From Neostapfia colusana (Eukaryota; Streptophyta; Magnoliopsida; Poales; Poaceae), in assembly GCA_030760725.1 (NCBI GenBank), contig JASWHV010000013.1:40768699-40832698 (forward strand): a DNA stretch of 64,000 bases, written 5' to 3'. A model generated the notes under the pieces. It had not been told where the DNA came from. It saw only the letters and a list, made by a program, of their open reading frames with translations, and ran no database searches. Of this stretch, positions 11,509 through 23,479 are shown piece by piece; the stretch's first letter is position 1, and each line of letters opens with the position of its first letter. A program made the translations under genes and the position numbers.

Positions 11509-12426
11509 ATGGTACGCACACATTCTCAAATGGAGCTTGGAGGTTCGAGTCGAGGTGGGAATGACTCGACTTCATCACAAGAGCCATCGCCAACCGGATT
11601 GGCGGAAATTATGGCGAAGATGACTGAAACTATCAAAACTCTAGTTCAGAAAGTCATAAATATAGAACCTCAGCATCACATGCCAACCCCGAGCACTTAT
11701 CGGGATTTCTTGGCGACACAACTGCCGGTATTCTCAGAGGCGGCTGACCATTGTGAAGCAAATCACTAGTTACGTGTCATTGAGTCCAAGTTTGGGTTGA
11801 TTCAATGTGATGAATTTCAGAAGACTCTATTTGCCGCTCAGCAGCTTCACGGCTTTGCTGGAGCATGGTGGGCAGAATACCTTGCTATCTAACCAGCAGG
11901 GCATTGTGTCACATGGGCGGAGTTCGAGGATGCATTTCGAGCTCGTTTCGTTCCTGCGGGCATAATGCAAACAAGTCTGGATGAATTCTGAAATCTAAAG
12001 CAAGGGGAAATGAGTGTTATTGAGTATGCGAAGGAATTCAATCGCTTAGCTCAATATGTCCCTGATTATGTGAAATCACCATCCTTGAAGGGTTATCATT
12101 TTTACCGAGGGCTGACTGCTAGGCTGGGATGTGAGTTGGCTCAAGTTAGCCAACAGAATTTTGATGAGTTTGTTAGCTGTGCTATCACTCAGGAATATTA
12201 TTCCAATATCTACCTTAAAGAAATGAGGGAGAGAGACTCATCACGGGATGAATACAATCATCCTCCTCAGAAGTATCGGTTGGTAATCCGTTCCCCTTCT
12301 GGCCGAGAGGTTCCACAAGAGGTGCAGTCATTCTGGGAGTATGACAACTCTTCTACTCCCCAGAGGTTTTATTCACCTCCACCGCAGCAGCAACATTATG
12401 TCTGCGGGTTCAGTTCCAAAGAGTGA
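11509..12426 (+). pseudogene. gag: gag of element A (broken capsid/nucleocapsid)
   Basis: The start ATG gives MVRTHSQ, matching the MVRTRTT start of H's gag. The capsid domain shows recognisable blocks (ESKFGLIQC, FAAQQLHG, GAWWAEY, LAQYVPDYV, HFYRGL). In-frame stops fall at about 11767, 11890 and 11989. The C-terminal part is open from 12010 to 12426, with a region that aligns to the KYR-IRSPSG stretch of H. The CCHC zinc knuckle found in H is not readable; only a degenerate Cys-Gly remains before the stop at 12424. Gag would form the virus-like particle and bind the genomic RNA. Confidence 0.85.
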
Positions 12427-12430
12427 TCTT

Positions 12431-13801
12431 AGACTGCAAAGAAAAGCCATGTCCAAAGTGGGAACTGTTAATTATGTGTCAGTCGATGATCTGCCTAAGG
12501 GAGAACCTGTTCTTGCAGGCAGATTCACATTAAGTGACAAGCCGGTTGTCATTGTCTTCGACTCTGGTGCAACACATAACTTCATTAGCAGGGCGACGGT
12601 GATCCGGGATCAGATCTCCACGACTATCACAAAAGGTTCTTACCTTATTCATTCACCAGGTGGAGACATATCGACTAATGAAGTCGTTTCTCGAGCACCA
12701 CTTTGTTTGGGCGGAAAAATTTATCCTACCACCCTCATTATTCTCGAAGACCAAGGAATCAATGCCATATGGGGAATATCATGGTTGACCTTCCATAAGG
12801 CTGTTCTGGACATCGAGAACAGGAGTGTTCACTTGGACTCTCCACTTCACATGCGTCAAACATTGTATCTCGGCAAAGCGGTTTATAAAGACCCGGAAGT
12901 ATGTAATGCCGAGGCTTGCAAGTTAGAAGACATTCCAGTAGTCTGTGAATATCGGGATGTGTTTCCCGAAGATCTTCTAGGCTTACCACTAGAGCGCGAG
13001 GTGGAATTCAACATAGAGTTTATACTGGGAACCACGCAGATCTCTCGGAGACCATACAAAATGGCTCCGAATGAATTAGCTGAACTGAAGGAGCAACTCA
13101 AAGATGTGATGGACAAGGGGTTTATTCGTCCAAGTTCATCACCATGGGGTTGCTCGGATTTATTTGTGAAGAAGAAAGACGATATGCTGAGGCTATGCGT
13201 CGATTATCGTCCGTTAAATGTTGTGACTATAAAGAACAAGTATCCACTACCAAGAATTGATATTCTCTTCGATCAACTAGTGGGTGCTAAAGTTTCCTCC
13301 AAGATGGACTTAAGGTTGGGGTATCTTCAAATAAAGATTCGAGCGGAGGATATCCCGAAAACAGCATTCTCGACAAGATATAGACTCAATGAGTATCTTG
13401 TCATGTCATTTGGGTTCACCAATGCTCCGGCTCACTTTATGTATCTTATGAACTCAGTGTTCATGCCGGAGCTGGATCAGTTCGTTGTGGTATTCATCGA
13501 CGACATCTTGGTCTATTCCAAATCTGAAGGGGAACACGCTGAACATTTGCATATTGTGCTCCAACGACTGAGAGATCACAAGCTCTATGCAAAGTTTAGT
13601 AAATGTGAATTCTGGATCAACCAAGTACCGTTTCTTGGACATATTATTTCAGTGGAAGGCATTGCTGTAAATCCAAGCAAGATTGATCAAGTGCTGAAAT
13701 GGAAGTCTCCAACATCAGTCCATGAAGTTCGTAGCTTCCTAGGTTTGGCGGGATATTATCGGAGGTTCATCCCGGGCTTCTTAAAATCTCCAAACCTATG
13801 A
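12431..13801 (+). pseudogene. pol: pol of element A: protease and reverse transcriptase
   Basis: This frame opens inside gag (from 12341) and continues pol. The aspartic protease active site is DSGATHNF, with the catalytic Asp at 12560-12562. Reverse transcriptase follows, from about FILGTTQISRRPY, through LRLCVDYRPLN and the palm motif FIDD (13499-13504), to the thumb motif SFLGLAGYYRRFIPGF. The frame is lost just after this by a small indel (LKSPNL-stop at 13799) and continues in another frame. One conserved Ser-Gly-Tyr-His is altered to LGYLQ. The enzyme would copy genomic RNA into DNA in cytoplasmic particles. Confidence 0.9.
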
Positions 13802-14668
13802 CGGAGCTACTGAAAAAGGGCATAAAATATGATTGGAGCAAGACATGTGAGGAATCTTTTCAATTGTTGGTGAAACACCTCACAACAGCCCCGGTTTTAA
13901 CTCAACCGGATACAACCAAGCCCTTTGATGTTTATTGTGATGCGTCCGGCATCGGACTTGGTTGTGTACTCATGCAAGGAGGACGTGTGGTCGCATATGG
14001 ATCACAGAAATTACGGAATCATGAGCAACATTATCCAACTCATGATCTCGAGCATGCTGCCGTGGTATTAGCTTTGAAGATGTGGAGACACCACCTATTG
14101 GGAAATCTGGTTCATCTCTACAACGACCACAAAAGCTTGTAGTACATATTCACTCAAAAGGAGTTGAATATGCGACAACAGTGATGGTTGGAGCTGATCA
14201 AAGACTATGAGATTGAAATTCATTATCATCCGGGCAAGGTAAATGTGGTTGCCGATGCACTCAGCCGGAAGTCTCATATTCATAACCTAACCATTACGCT
14301 GATAGAAGAGGAAGAACCAAGTCTCTACTTGGTTCCATATGGAGCTCTACATAATCGAGCTCTCATACCCACAATAAGAGAGGAGGTTATGAAAGCTTAA
14401 AAGCAAGACAAGGGCATGACTCATATCAAAAGGAGGTTGAAAAACGGGGAGATGAAATGTTTCCGATTAGATGATGAAGATATCTTATGGTTCAAGGACC
14501 GGATAGTCGTACCCCATGATATGAGGCTGCGGAAGAAAATTTTGGATGAGGCTCACTTATCCAAATTTTCTATTCATCCGGACAGCAATAAAATGTACCA
14601 AGACCTCCGGAAGAAGTTTTGGTGGACACGTATGAAACGTGAAGTTGCAAAATACGTGTCGAAGAGTT
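13798..14668 (+). pseudogene. pol: pol of element A: RNase H and integrase zinc domain
   Basis: RNase H is recognised from YCDASGIGLGCVLMQ, the HDLE block and the NDHKSL block, giving the D, E and D acidic residues. Stops interrupt it at about 14140 and 14182 (the latter CAGTGATGG, Gln-stop-Trp where H reads Arg) and at 14398. The tether ends NVVADALSRKS. The integrase HHCC domain begins AHLSKFSIHPDSNKMYQ, but a deletion of about 14 bases relative to H after KYVS removes the CxxC pair and shifts frame. Confidence 0.85.
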
Positions 14669-15070
14669 AGGGCCGACCATGTGAAGAAGTCGGGCCTGCT
14701 GCAACCACTACAAATACCTGCATGGAAGTGGGAAGACTTGAGTATGGATTTCATCGTCGGGTTGCCGATGACCTCCCACCACCATGATTCGATTTGGGTA
14801 ATCGTGGACCGGTTAACCAAATCAGCACGCTTCATCCCCGTGCATACTAGATACACCGCCAAGCAGTATGCGGCGTTATACATAGCACGGATCTTGTGCC
14901 TACATGGAGTTCCCCGGATGATCATCTCTGATCGAGGCACGTTGTTCGTTGCTTGTTTCTGGGAGCAGCTACAAGCATCCTTGGGAACCAAATTGATTCG
15001 AAGCTCCGCATATCACCCTCAAACCGATGGGCAAACTGAGAGGGTGAATCAAATACTTGAAGATATGTGA
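14660..15070 (+). pseudogene. pol: pol of element A: integrase catalytic core
   Basis: An open frame (from 14639) with the DDE integrase core: first Asp in SMDFIVGLP, second in ISDRGTLF, Glu in DGQTERVNQ. The conserved HPQTDGQTE block is intact. It ends with a stop at 15068 (ILEDM-stop where relatives read ILEDMLRAC). Integrase inserts the cDNA into chromatin. Confidence 0.9.
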
Positions 15071-15777
15071 GAGCATGTGCCATCCACCACGGTAACAGCT
15101 GGGATAATCACTTACCGTTGAAGGAGTTCTCGTATAACAACGGTTATCAAACGAGCATAAAAATGGCACCTTATGAAGCTCTCTACGGCCGGAAGTGCCG
15201 CACACCCTTGAACTGGTGTGAATCCGGCGAGAGAGTTATTTACAGGATTGACCTCGTAAATGAAGCAGAAGAGCGGGTAAGGCTTATCCAAGCAAATCTT
15301 AAAGCCGCTCAGTCCAGACAAAAGAGCTATGCGGATAAGAGACGTCGTCCTCTAGAACTTCAAGTTGGAGACCACGTATATCTCCGCGTATCTCCTATTA
15401 AGGGAATTCACCGATTCGGAGTGAAAGGAAAATTAGCTCCGCGTTATATTGGTCCCTTCGTCATCATTGAAAGATGTGGACCTGTGGCATACCGTTTGGA
15501 GTTACCGGCAGCATTAGCTGGAGTTCCTAATGTCTTCCACATATCTCAGTTGCGGAAGTGTTTGAAAGTTCCAACGAAGATTCTCACGGAAGGCGTAGCA
15601 GATTTGAAGCCGGACCTCACTTATGTTGAGCATCCAACCCGGATAATTGATGAAAAGACTCGCGAGAGCAGAAACCGGATGCTGCGATTTTTCAAGTGCT
15701 ATGGGAAAATCACACATCCGAGGAAGATACATGGGAAAGCGAGGAATATTTACAACACAATCATCCGGAGTTGTTAA
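15067..15777 (+). pseudogene. pol: pol of element A: integrase C-terminus, GPY/F module and broken chromodomain
   Basis: Continues the core (EFSYNNGYQTSIKMAPYEALYGRK). The GPY/F motif is KLAPRYIGPFVI, and the QLRKCL block leads to the chromodomain start VEHPTRIIDEK. A frameshift at about 15690 puts the second half (the LWENHT / TWESEEYL part) in another frame, so the ORF ends in unrelated residues. The chromodomain targets integration to modified heterochromatic histones in this clade. Confidence 0.9.
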
Positions 15778-15823
15778 AGGCTTATGTTTGATAGTTGTCC
15801 TCCCCACGTTGTTCGATTCTTTT

Positions 15824-15837
15824 TAAGGGGGGAGGAA
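15824..15837 (+). other. Polypurine tract of element A
   Basis: TAAGGGGGGAGGAA directly precedes the 3' LTR. It primes plus-strand DNA synthesis. Confidence 0.85.
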
Positions 15838-18800
15838 TATAGAAGTCCCAAAACTTGTAAATGGAAAACTTTAGTGATGAATAAAGTTGAGTTTAAATCC
15901 AAGAAATGGGACTTGCAAAAACTTTTCTAAACATGTGAAGATGGTCATGAGCAAGCACATGAATTCAAGTCCACTTTGAATTCAAATGATCATTTAAATG
16001 CAAGGTGGTCATTTTAAATGGAGGGTGCAAACTGTGGTCATAATTCTTCCCTTTGCAGCCACCAAATTAAAAGTTTGAAGGCATATTTGAATTCTTCAGG
16101 TCCAAATTATGAGGGAGACAAATTTTGATAAAATTTGGAGTTCCTTTGATATGTATTTCAAAGGGGCTTTGAATTTAATTGGAATTTGAATTCAAATTCA
16201 AAACTGAGTGAACTTTATCAATTTGCCAAATGGTTTTCAAATTTGAACTCCTCATGACTGAAGTTGCAATGTGCCAAAAATTGGAGATATTTGAAAAGGG
16301 AAAAGCGGTGGGCCCAGTGATCAGTGAGGAGTAAACTTGCTACAGAAGTCACACGGAGTCCTCTGTTTATCGCTCGAAGCTACTGAACAGCACACGCGCC
16401 ACCTCCCGGTTCTCGCAGGCGACGCTGCTGCCACCAACTAGCTGCTTGAGCAGCACTGGAGAGCTGCTCGTGGGACTCCTGCATCCTCAGCGTGATCTTG
16501 TGCTCACACACGGAAGCAATTCGATCTGGCTCTCCCTCTCACGCAGAAACAGGACCGAACACCGCCGCCTCCTTGGTGCTCACCGGGACATCAGCAAAAA
16601 CTCGCACACACCTCCTCCCCGAGCTGAAAAATGGCAAAGTCTGGTCGTCCTTCACCTCCTCAGCGCAAAAAGCCGCAGCTCCCAGCGTCCTAGGATTGGC
16701 GCACGAAGATTTTTTTCTCCTCAGTTCCAAACAACGTCGCTTCACTGATCCTCATCTTCCGGCCGCTCCAGTGCCTCTCCGGCACGACAAACTTCGCCCT
16801 AAGGTGCGCAATGACATGTAGCTACTCCTCCCGAACCCCCCTTGCTCTTCCCCGACGCCGGCTTGCCGGAATTTGGTTTTTGGCGCCGGCGCACGTGAAG
16901 GACAGACCTTAGCAAGTTTCTGAAATTAGCTCATATCGCTTGATCATACGTTCTACAATTCAAACCACAGCTACTAGGATTCCTAGCGCCCTTCCACGCC
17001 AAAGCACGAAGCAAACCGCACCTCCTTCGCCCCGGGCCACGAGAAAGCGCCGCCGGCGGCTAAAACCGCCGCGGTCCATGGTGACGACTAGTTTGCAGCC
17101 ATTTTCTACAAGAGTTGATCTCCGTTCCACATTCCTCGACCACTAGGGATGATTTAGGGCATCGTAGCTCACCGGAAGAAGCTTCGGACACGCCAGAACG
17201 CATTGATGCCGATCTGCCGAGCGGCCCCCCGATGCCGACCCACCTACGGCCGTTTTCATGCGGGGAAACCTTGCCCGGCTACTAGGCCACGGTGTGAGGC
17301 ATGTAGGGCAAAACCAGAGCAAAAATGGTGGAGAAATGAGGGAGAACGGGGCGCGCCACCCTTCTGTCCGGCGTGCACCCCGGGCTCTGGCGAGAGGTTG
17401 AAGAAACACCTGACCTGTGGGCCCCATTTTTGAATTGTTCTGGTTAGAATTCAAACAGAAAGTTGTTCAAACTATAGAACCTCATAACTTTTGCCAGGAA
17501 ACTCCAAATTTAGTGATTAAAATTGGGTTGGATTCAGGATGCAAAACTCTATCCAAATATGCAACCCAATTTGCATGAAAGTCATTATTTCATTCTGGAA
17601 AATTCTTTAAAGCTTTTCAGCAAAAGAATTTTAGAGGGAGTTTGGTTCATCCAAAAATCCTCAAATTTTGCCAGAATATTCTTTAGGATGTTTGGACACT
17701 CCTGTAAAAGTTTCAGCTCATTTGGAGTGGATTTAGTTAGGATAATTCTGATTTCAAGTTTCTGTGTTCAAATGAATACAGAAACAATTTCAGAAAATTT
17801 CCAAAACTTGGAAATTCAATTCTGGGCAGTTCTTAGCTCCAAACATCCTAGGAAAATTCACGCGTGCTACATGAGCTATGATTGAAATTATGGTTCACTT
17901 TAATTTGCCTGAAAGTGCAAATTTATTCAGAATAAATTCCTGTTTTCCTAAATGCTTAGGGAATTGTTCTGAGTGATCTATTCATTGAAAAATTCCAAAT
18001 TTGGTCCAGATGACTTCCTTGTGACAAGGAACTCACATGAAAAATTTCAGCTCCATTGGAATTCCTGGATCAGTACTGTCCTGTTTAACCTATAGATGAT
18101 CAACACACACAAGTGATGAAAAATACATATCACTTGATCATAGTGCTTAGCCCCAAATCCCAAACCACTAGCACCAGTGTCATTTTAAATTCTTAAACAG
18201 AGTTCCAGTTTTAAACTTGTCTTTAGAACTTGTTAGCAAAAGCTTTACAATTAAACATATATGCATATTCATAACGTGTAGCGATTAAACGTGGAAAAGT
18301 GGAGGAGAAGTGAAGCTTGGATCAAGGAGCGAGAAGGGCAGTGATTAAGCTTCAAGTCATCAGCAACTAACTTCACACATTTCTGACTTTAGTCACCTGC
18401 AAAACCAAGGCATGCTCCGTTTTGCATTTAAGTTGTTTTATAAAGTTTTTACTTTGTTCACTACCATGGGTTAAAGTTTGTATGTGCATTAGGTCAAGGA
18501 TGTTTTATACTCCACTTGCATAACCAAAATGAACCCTGGTGTCAAGGATAGAAAGGTGTCATTACTGTAGAATAAAGCCGTGCTAAATAGGCTAGGACAT
18601 CTGGTAGAAGACGAGTAGTTGGAATCTACTAGCGAGCTATAGTTTAGGATTACATAAGTGTGGTTGGAAAAGAGGCAAACTAAAGTTTACATTTCGAAAC
18701 ATGAGACCGGGCAGGAGGGTTAGGCAGCGACAAGACGAGGTCTTGGTCGTGTAGCTCTGCCTGTGTCGGTTAAGGACCGAAGCGTGTGCGGCCCTGGGAG

Positions 18801-19814
18801 CAAGTATTGAGTTGTGTACCGGATGCTTACTGCTATATGGGAACCAGGAAACCGATGTACCAGTTTCACTGGATTGTAGAGACATACCACATCGTCTCAT
18901 TAGACCTATGAGCCCGGGAAGGCGCGACCGGTTCTACAGTCGAGTGTCCTGCGAAAGGTTGCCACATACGACCTAATGAAGGACGCCAGATTTGGGTGTT
19001 CAGAGGAGGGTGTATGTGTCGAGTTATCCGGGTAGTGATTGATTCGAATCACCGTCCCTCGCGGTTATTGAGTACCGCTTGCTCACTGCGCTGTGACGTA
19101 GTAATCAAGTTGTGTGGAAACAGTTTGCAAAAGTTTTAATTGCTGCTATGATTATGGTAAATTGCATGAAAACCCTGTTTGAAGTAGAGATAGAGCAAAC
19201 TAAAGTTATTTTCCACCCTGGGACAAGTAACATTGGAATGAAGCGTTTCTTGTTTGATTATGGTGTTACAATGTTGCTGGCACAAGGTCACTACTATTAT
19301 GGTTAAAATCTGAAAGCAAGAATGAACTCGTAGGCGAGTCTTTTTGCAACTTATATGTTTAGGTCTTAAGTCACTTTCATGTAGAGTTGCATGTCTCAGG
19401 AGAGACGGTTAAGTCTTGCTGAACCTTTGTGCTCACTCTTTCTATATGAGTGGTTTTGCAGGTTAAAACTATGCTCATAAAGAAGGTTGTCCAGTGAGAC
19501 TCGGAAACGTTCGGGTCGGTTATCACATGGAGGACGTAGCCGCTGCAATGTCTTCGTGTTGCTAGCGAGAAGAGTCCGCGGGCTGAACCTCTTCTCGGGT
19601 GCTTCTTAGTTATTCGACATGAGCTGATTATAGACTTTCGCTGTAGTTAATTTATGTAAATTATTTACAAAGAACATTTGTAAGCTTCCGCTTTTGATTT
19701 ATGTAATACAGTTTTCCTTATATGTGTGCTGTTGGGTGCCGCATAACACGGCACCACCCAATGCGATTCCTGGGCGAGGCGTCATGGCCCCGTGATCGGG
19801 ACCGGGTCCTCACA
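15838..19814 (+). repeat. 3' LTR of element A (3977 bp)
   Basis: Begins TATAGAAGTCCC (a G-to-A change from the usual TG; F starts TGTAAAATTCCC) and ends GTCCTCACA. AT-rich with a GC-rich island at about 16380-17410 that ends in CCTAAGGTGCGC, a GT donor-like string also seen in C. A conserved hairpin is at 18613-18631. Last-912-bp comparison to the 5' LTR shows divergence of several percent by eye. ORFs here are not supported as genes. Confidence 0.85.
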
Positions 19815-19819
19815 AAGCT

Positions 19820-20050
19820 GTAATAGGAACATTTAAATTGTAGTAGCTTGAATAAGAGTGGTGTGTTTAACCTTTGTGATGATTGCTTGTGTTTATGTGC
19901 TGATGTGAGTTGTGGGACACTTTGGCGAATGTCCACATCCACACATAGTGGAGATATGTGATATGCTTCTGCACTTGTTCACATCCTCATATAGGCTGAA
20001 ATTAATAAAATAAGTTGCTTAGTTCATACACCTTGATGCATATAGTATGT
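19820..20050 (+). other. Unreadable D sequence next to the A insertion
   Basis: About 230 bases without an open frame, just upstream of the first recognisable protease residues. The protease DSG motif expected here is not visible, so this part of D seems rearranged or decayed. Confidence 0.4.
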
Positions 20051-20914
20051 CCAAAAGTAAGTCTTAAAATAAGGGGGGTAGACTTTGTTGCCAATCTTAT
20101 TGTCTTTGATTCCCAAGGGATTGACATAATACTCGGAATGGATTTGTTAAGAAAGCACAACAGAGTGATTCAATGTGCTGAGAGGAGCGTGCAGTTGACA
20201 AATGAGCACGGTACTTGTATTGAGTTCGAGTCAGCCCAACCGGCAACCCAGAAGGCAGCGCTGAACCACGTCGAAGAAGCAACATTGGAAAGCATTCCGG
20301 TGGTTCAAGAATTTTCAGATGTGTTCCCGGAAGAACTTCGAGGTATGCCACCTGACCGGGACATTGAATTTGCCATTGATTTAGTACCTGGAACTGCACC
20401 TATAGCAAAAAGGTCATATAGGATGCCCGCTAATGAACTAGTGGAGCTCAAGAAGCAAATTCAGGAGCAGCAAGAAAAGGGTTTTATACGCCTAAGCTCG
20501 ACACCATGGGGAGCCCCCGTGCTCTTCGTAGACAAGAAGGATGGGACCCAAAGGATGTGTGTGGATTATATGTCTCTCAATGAGGTGGCGATGAAGAATA
20601 AATACCCGCTGCCCTGTATAGAGGACCTGTTCGACCAAATGAATGGTGCCCGAATTTTCTCCAATATTGATCTTCGGTCGAGATACATCCAGCTGAAGAT
20701 TAAGCCCTCCGACATACCCAAGACTGCATTTCGAACACGGTATGGTTCATATGAGTATACCGTTATGTCTTTTGGGTTAACAAGTACACCCGCATACTTT
20801 ATGTACCTCATGAATAAGGTCTTCATGGAGTACTTGGACATGTTTGTCGTGGTTTTCATCGATGACATCATGGTGTATTCGAAAAGCGAGGAAGAACATG
20901 AAGAACACTTGTGA
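20051..20914 (+). pseudogene. pol: pol of element D: protease end and reverse transcriptase
   Basis: An open frame from 20015 becomes recognisable at CPKVSLKIRGVDF. The protease C-terminal strand is IDIILGMDLL. Reverse transcriptase runs from DLVPGTAPIAKRSYRMP through MCVDY, the altered LRSRYIQL (relatives have LRSGYHQ) and FIDD (20861-20866) to YSKSEEEHEEHL. It then meets TGA at 20912, where CGA is expected from relatives (a C-to-T change). Confidence 0.9.
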
Positions 20915-21125
20915 TTGACATTGCAGAAACTGCAAGAGCATCAATTGTATGCCAAGTTCAGCAAGTGTCAATTTTGGCTAAAGGAGATATCGTTCCTAGG
21001 CCACATCATATCCGAAGGAGGAGTATCGGTTGATCACGGAAAAGTTAGAGATGTTTTGAAGTGGAATCAACCGCAGAATGTAAGAGATATTTGGAGTTTC
21101 CTTGGGATGGCTGGATACTACCGCC
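20915..21125 (+). pseudogene. pol: pol of element D: reverse transcriptase C-terminal part
   Basis: Continues the preceding frame after the stop: LQKLQEHQLYAKFSKCQFW, FLGHIISEGG and SFLGMAGYYRR. A one-base deletion near 21126 (CGCCGTTCATC; relatives have an extra G) shifts the frame into the next ORF. Confidence 0.85.
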
Positions 21126-22794
21126 GTTCATCAAGGATTTCTCCAAAATAGCGAAGCCTATGACTGAATTGATAATGAAAGGGAAAGCAATTCAGTGGAC
21201 ACCAGCGTGTCAAGAAAGCTTTGAGGAGCTAAAGCAGAGATTAACCACAGCACCGGTTTTGGTATTACCGGACGTGAGCAAGAGCTTCGACATATATTGC
21301 GACGCATCAAGACAAGGGCTTGGATGTGTGCTCATGCAAGAAGGACAAGAGGTAGCCTATGCGTCAAGACAACTAAAGAAACACGAGCTGAATTACCCCA
21401 CACATGACTTGGAACTTGCAGCCGTGGTACATGCCTTGAAGATTTGGAGGCATTATATCCTTGGTCATCGATGTGAGATCTATATGGATCACAAAAGCCT
21501 CAAGTATATATTCACGCAAACAGATCTGAATTTGAGGCAACGTCTATGGTTGGAACTCATCAAGGATTATGATGTTGGAATCGACTATCACCCCGGAAAG
21601 AGCAATGTAGTAGCTGATGCGTTGAGCCGAAAGGGAGCATGTCACAAACTCACAGTTTGGGACCTGCCACCCGAGCTGCACAAGGAGTTCGAACGATTAC
21701 ATCTCGGGTTCTTGAACGAGATGGAAGTGATAGAACTAAACTCCTCACTGGAACAAGAGATACGATATGACCAAGCAACGGATGAGGAAATCAAAGAAAG
21801 AATCCGACACGGCATAGAAAAGGATTTCAAGGAAGACGAGAAAGGCACGCTTTGGATAGGGAAAACGATTTTTGTGTCTAACGTGAAGCACATCGGCGAC
21901 ACGATATTGAAGGAGGCACATGACTCACCTTATTCCATACATACCGGCTGTACGAAGATGTACAAGGACTTGAAAACTTGCTATTGGTGGGATGGTATGA
22001 AAAGGGACATAGCTGAATATGTTGCCTTATGCAATACGTGCCAACGGGTGAAGGCCGAACATCAAAGACCCACTGGACTGTTGCAGCCATTGAATGTACC
22101 CGAGTGGAAGTGGGAAGACATCAGAATGGATTTCATCGTCGGATTGCCACGTACTCAATCTGGTTACGACTCTATTTGGGTTCTCGTGGACCGATTGACG
22201 AAAACAGCCCATTTCGTTCCTGTTAGAACCAAGTATAGCGTTGCACAACTAGCCGATCTGTATATGAAGCAAATCGTGTGTCGCCATGGAGTTCCAAAGA
22301 GGATAGTTTCAGATCGTGGTTCTCAATTTACCTCCAGGTTCTGGAAGACATTGCACGAAGCCATGGGTACACGGCTGAATTTCAGCTCCGCTTATCACCC
22401 GCAAACCGATGGGCAAACGGAGAGGACAAATCAAATTTTGGAAGACATGTTGAGAGCTTGCGCCTTGAAACATGGGTGTAGTTGGGATAGGAGCTTGCCG
22501 TATGCTGAATTCTCATACAACAACAGCTACCAAGCCAACTTGAAGATGTCACCTTTCGAAGCATTGTATAGTAGACGGTGTAGAACGCCGCTGTTCTGGA
22601 ATGAGACCAAAGAAAGCCAAGTGTTTGGACCCGAAGTGCTGCAAGACGCAGAAAAACAAGTCCAAACGATACGAGAAAACTTGAAGGCTGCGCAGTCAGG
22701 ACAAAAAGGTTATACGGACATTAGGAGAAGAAGGTTGACCTTTGAAGTTGGAGACTTCGTGTATCTTAAAGTATCGCCTATCCGAGGCCAATGA
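21126..22794 (+). pseudogene. pol: pol of element D: RNase H and complete integrase core, long open frame
   Basis: The best preserved frame in the window (open 21061-22794). RNase H shows IYCDASRQGLGC, THDLELAA and MDHKSLKYIF. The zinc domain reads AHDSPYSIHTGCTKMY followed by CNTCQRVKAEH. The DDE core is complete, with Asp at 22129-22131, Asp at 22312-22314 and Glu at 22420-22422. It ends with TGA at 22792, in a place where CGA would keep the expected Arg before RFNVKGKL. Confidence 0.92.
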
Positions 22795-23190
22795 CGGTTC
22801 AACGTCAAAGGCAAGTTAGCACCTCGCTACATCAGGCCGTTTAAGATTTTGGGCAAGCGAGGAGAAGTATCCTATCAACTAGAGCTGCCAACGCACCTCT
22901 ACGACGTGCATGACATGTTTCACGTGTCCCAACTCAAGAGGTGCTTGAGAGTACCGGAAGAACAAGTACCGATTGATGAGCTCGAACTTCAGGAGGATCT
23001 GACCTACGCGGAACACCCCATCAAAATCTTGGATGTGAAGGAAAGGGTCACGAGGAACAAAGTAATCCGTTGGTGCAAGGTACAATAGAGCCATCACACG
23101 GAAGCCAAAACTACATGGGAGCGTGAGTAAGACCTCAAGACAGAATTCCCTCATCTATTCCCCACTATATCGAATCTCGAGGGCGAGATT
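22795..23190 (+). pseudogene. pol: pol of element D: GPY/F module and chromodomain
   Basis: The same frame continues: KLAPRYIRPFKIL (GPY/F-like, G changed to R), the MFHVSQLKRCLRVP block, then a chromodomain starting YAEHPIKILDVKERVTRNK. Two stops cut the chromodomain: TAG at about 23086 (TGG expected) and TAA at about 23128. The tail EFPHLFP typical of the Tekay group follows. Confidence 0.88.
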
Positions 23191-23196
23191 CAGTTT

Positions 23197-23208
23197 AAGG
23201 GGGGTAGG
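23197..23208 (+). other. Polypurine tract of element D
   Basis: AAGGGGGGTAGG two bases before the LTR start TGTAACACCC. Confidence 0.85.
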
Positions 23209-23210
23209 TT

Positions 23211-23479
23211 TGTAACACCCTAAAATTCATTACCATGCATTTCATACATTTTTCATGTAGAGAAGCATTATAAAAGAAGTAGAAATGGAGAAAGAACTAT
23301 AGAAATGGAGAAAGAACCACAGAAATGGAGAAAGAACTATAGAAATGGAGAAAGAACCATAGAAATTGAGAAAGAACCATAGAAATGGAGGAAGGAACCA
23401 TAGAAATAGAGGAAAAAACACAGAAATGGAGAAGGGGATATAGAAATGGAGAATGGGGCATATAAATGGAGAAGGGAAA
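23211..23479 (+). repeat. 3' LTR of element D, first segment
   Basis: Starts TGTAACACCC and runs into a minisatellite. It is interrupted by E and resumes at 27343, then is interrupted again by F and resumes at 32332. The three pieces total about 1.5 kb, much shorter than the other LTRs here. Confidence 0.85.
23278..23479 (+). repeat. 20-bp minisatellite in D's LTR, left part
   Basis: About ten imperfect copies of a roughly 20-bp purine-rich unit (TAGAAATGGAGAAAGAACCA and variants). The same array resumes after E at 27343. The long FLWFF-type ORFs on the minus strand are translations of this repeat. Confidence 0.9.

Larger units (their letters stand above)
8861..19814 (+). mobile_element. Element A: Tekay-like Ty3/gypsy retrotransposon, near full length
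   Basis: 5' LTR end, primer site, leader, gag, protease, reverse transcriptase, RNase H, integrase, chromodomain, polypurine tract and complete 3' LTR in the expected order. It is inserted in D's internal region; AAGCT after 19814 is the likely target duplication. All frames are broken, so it is not autonomous. Confidence 0.9.
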
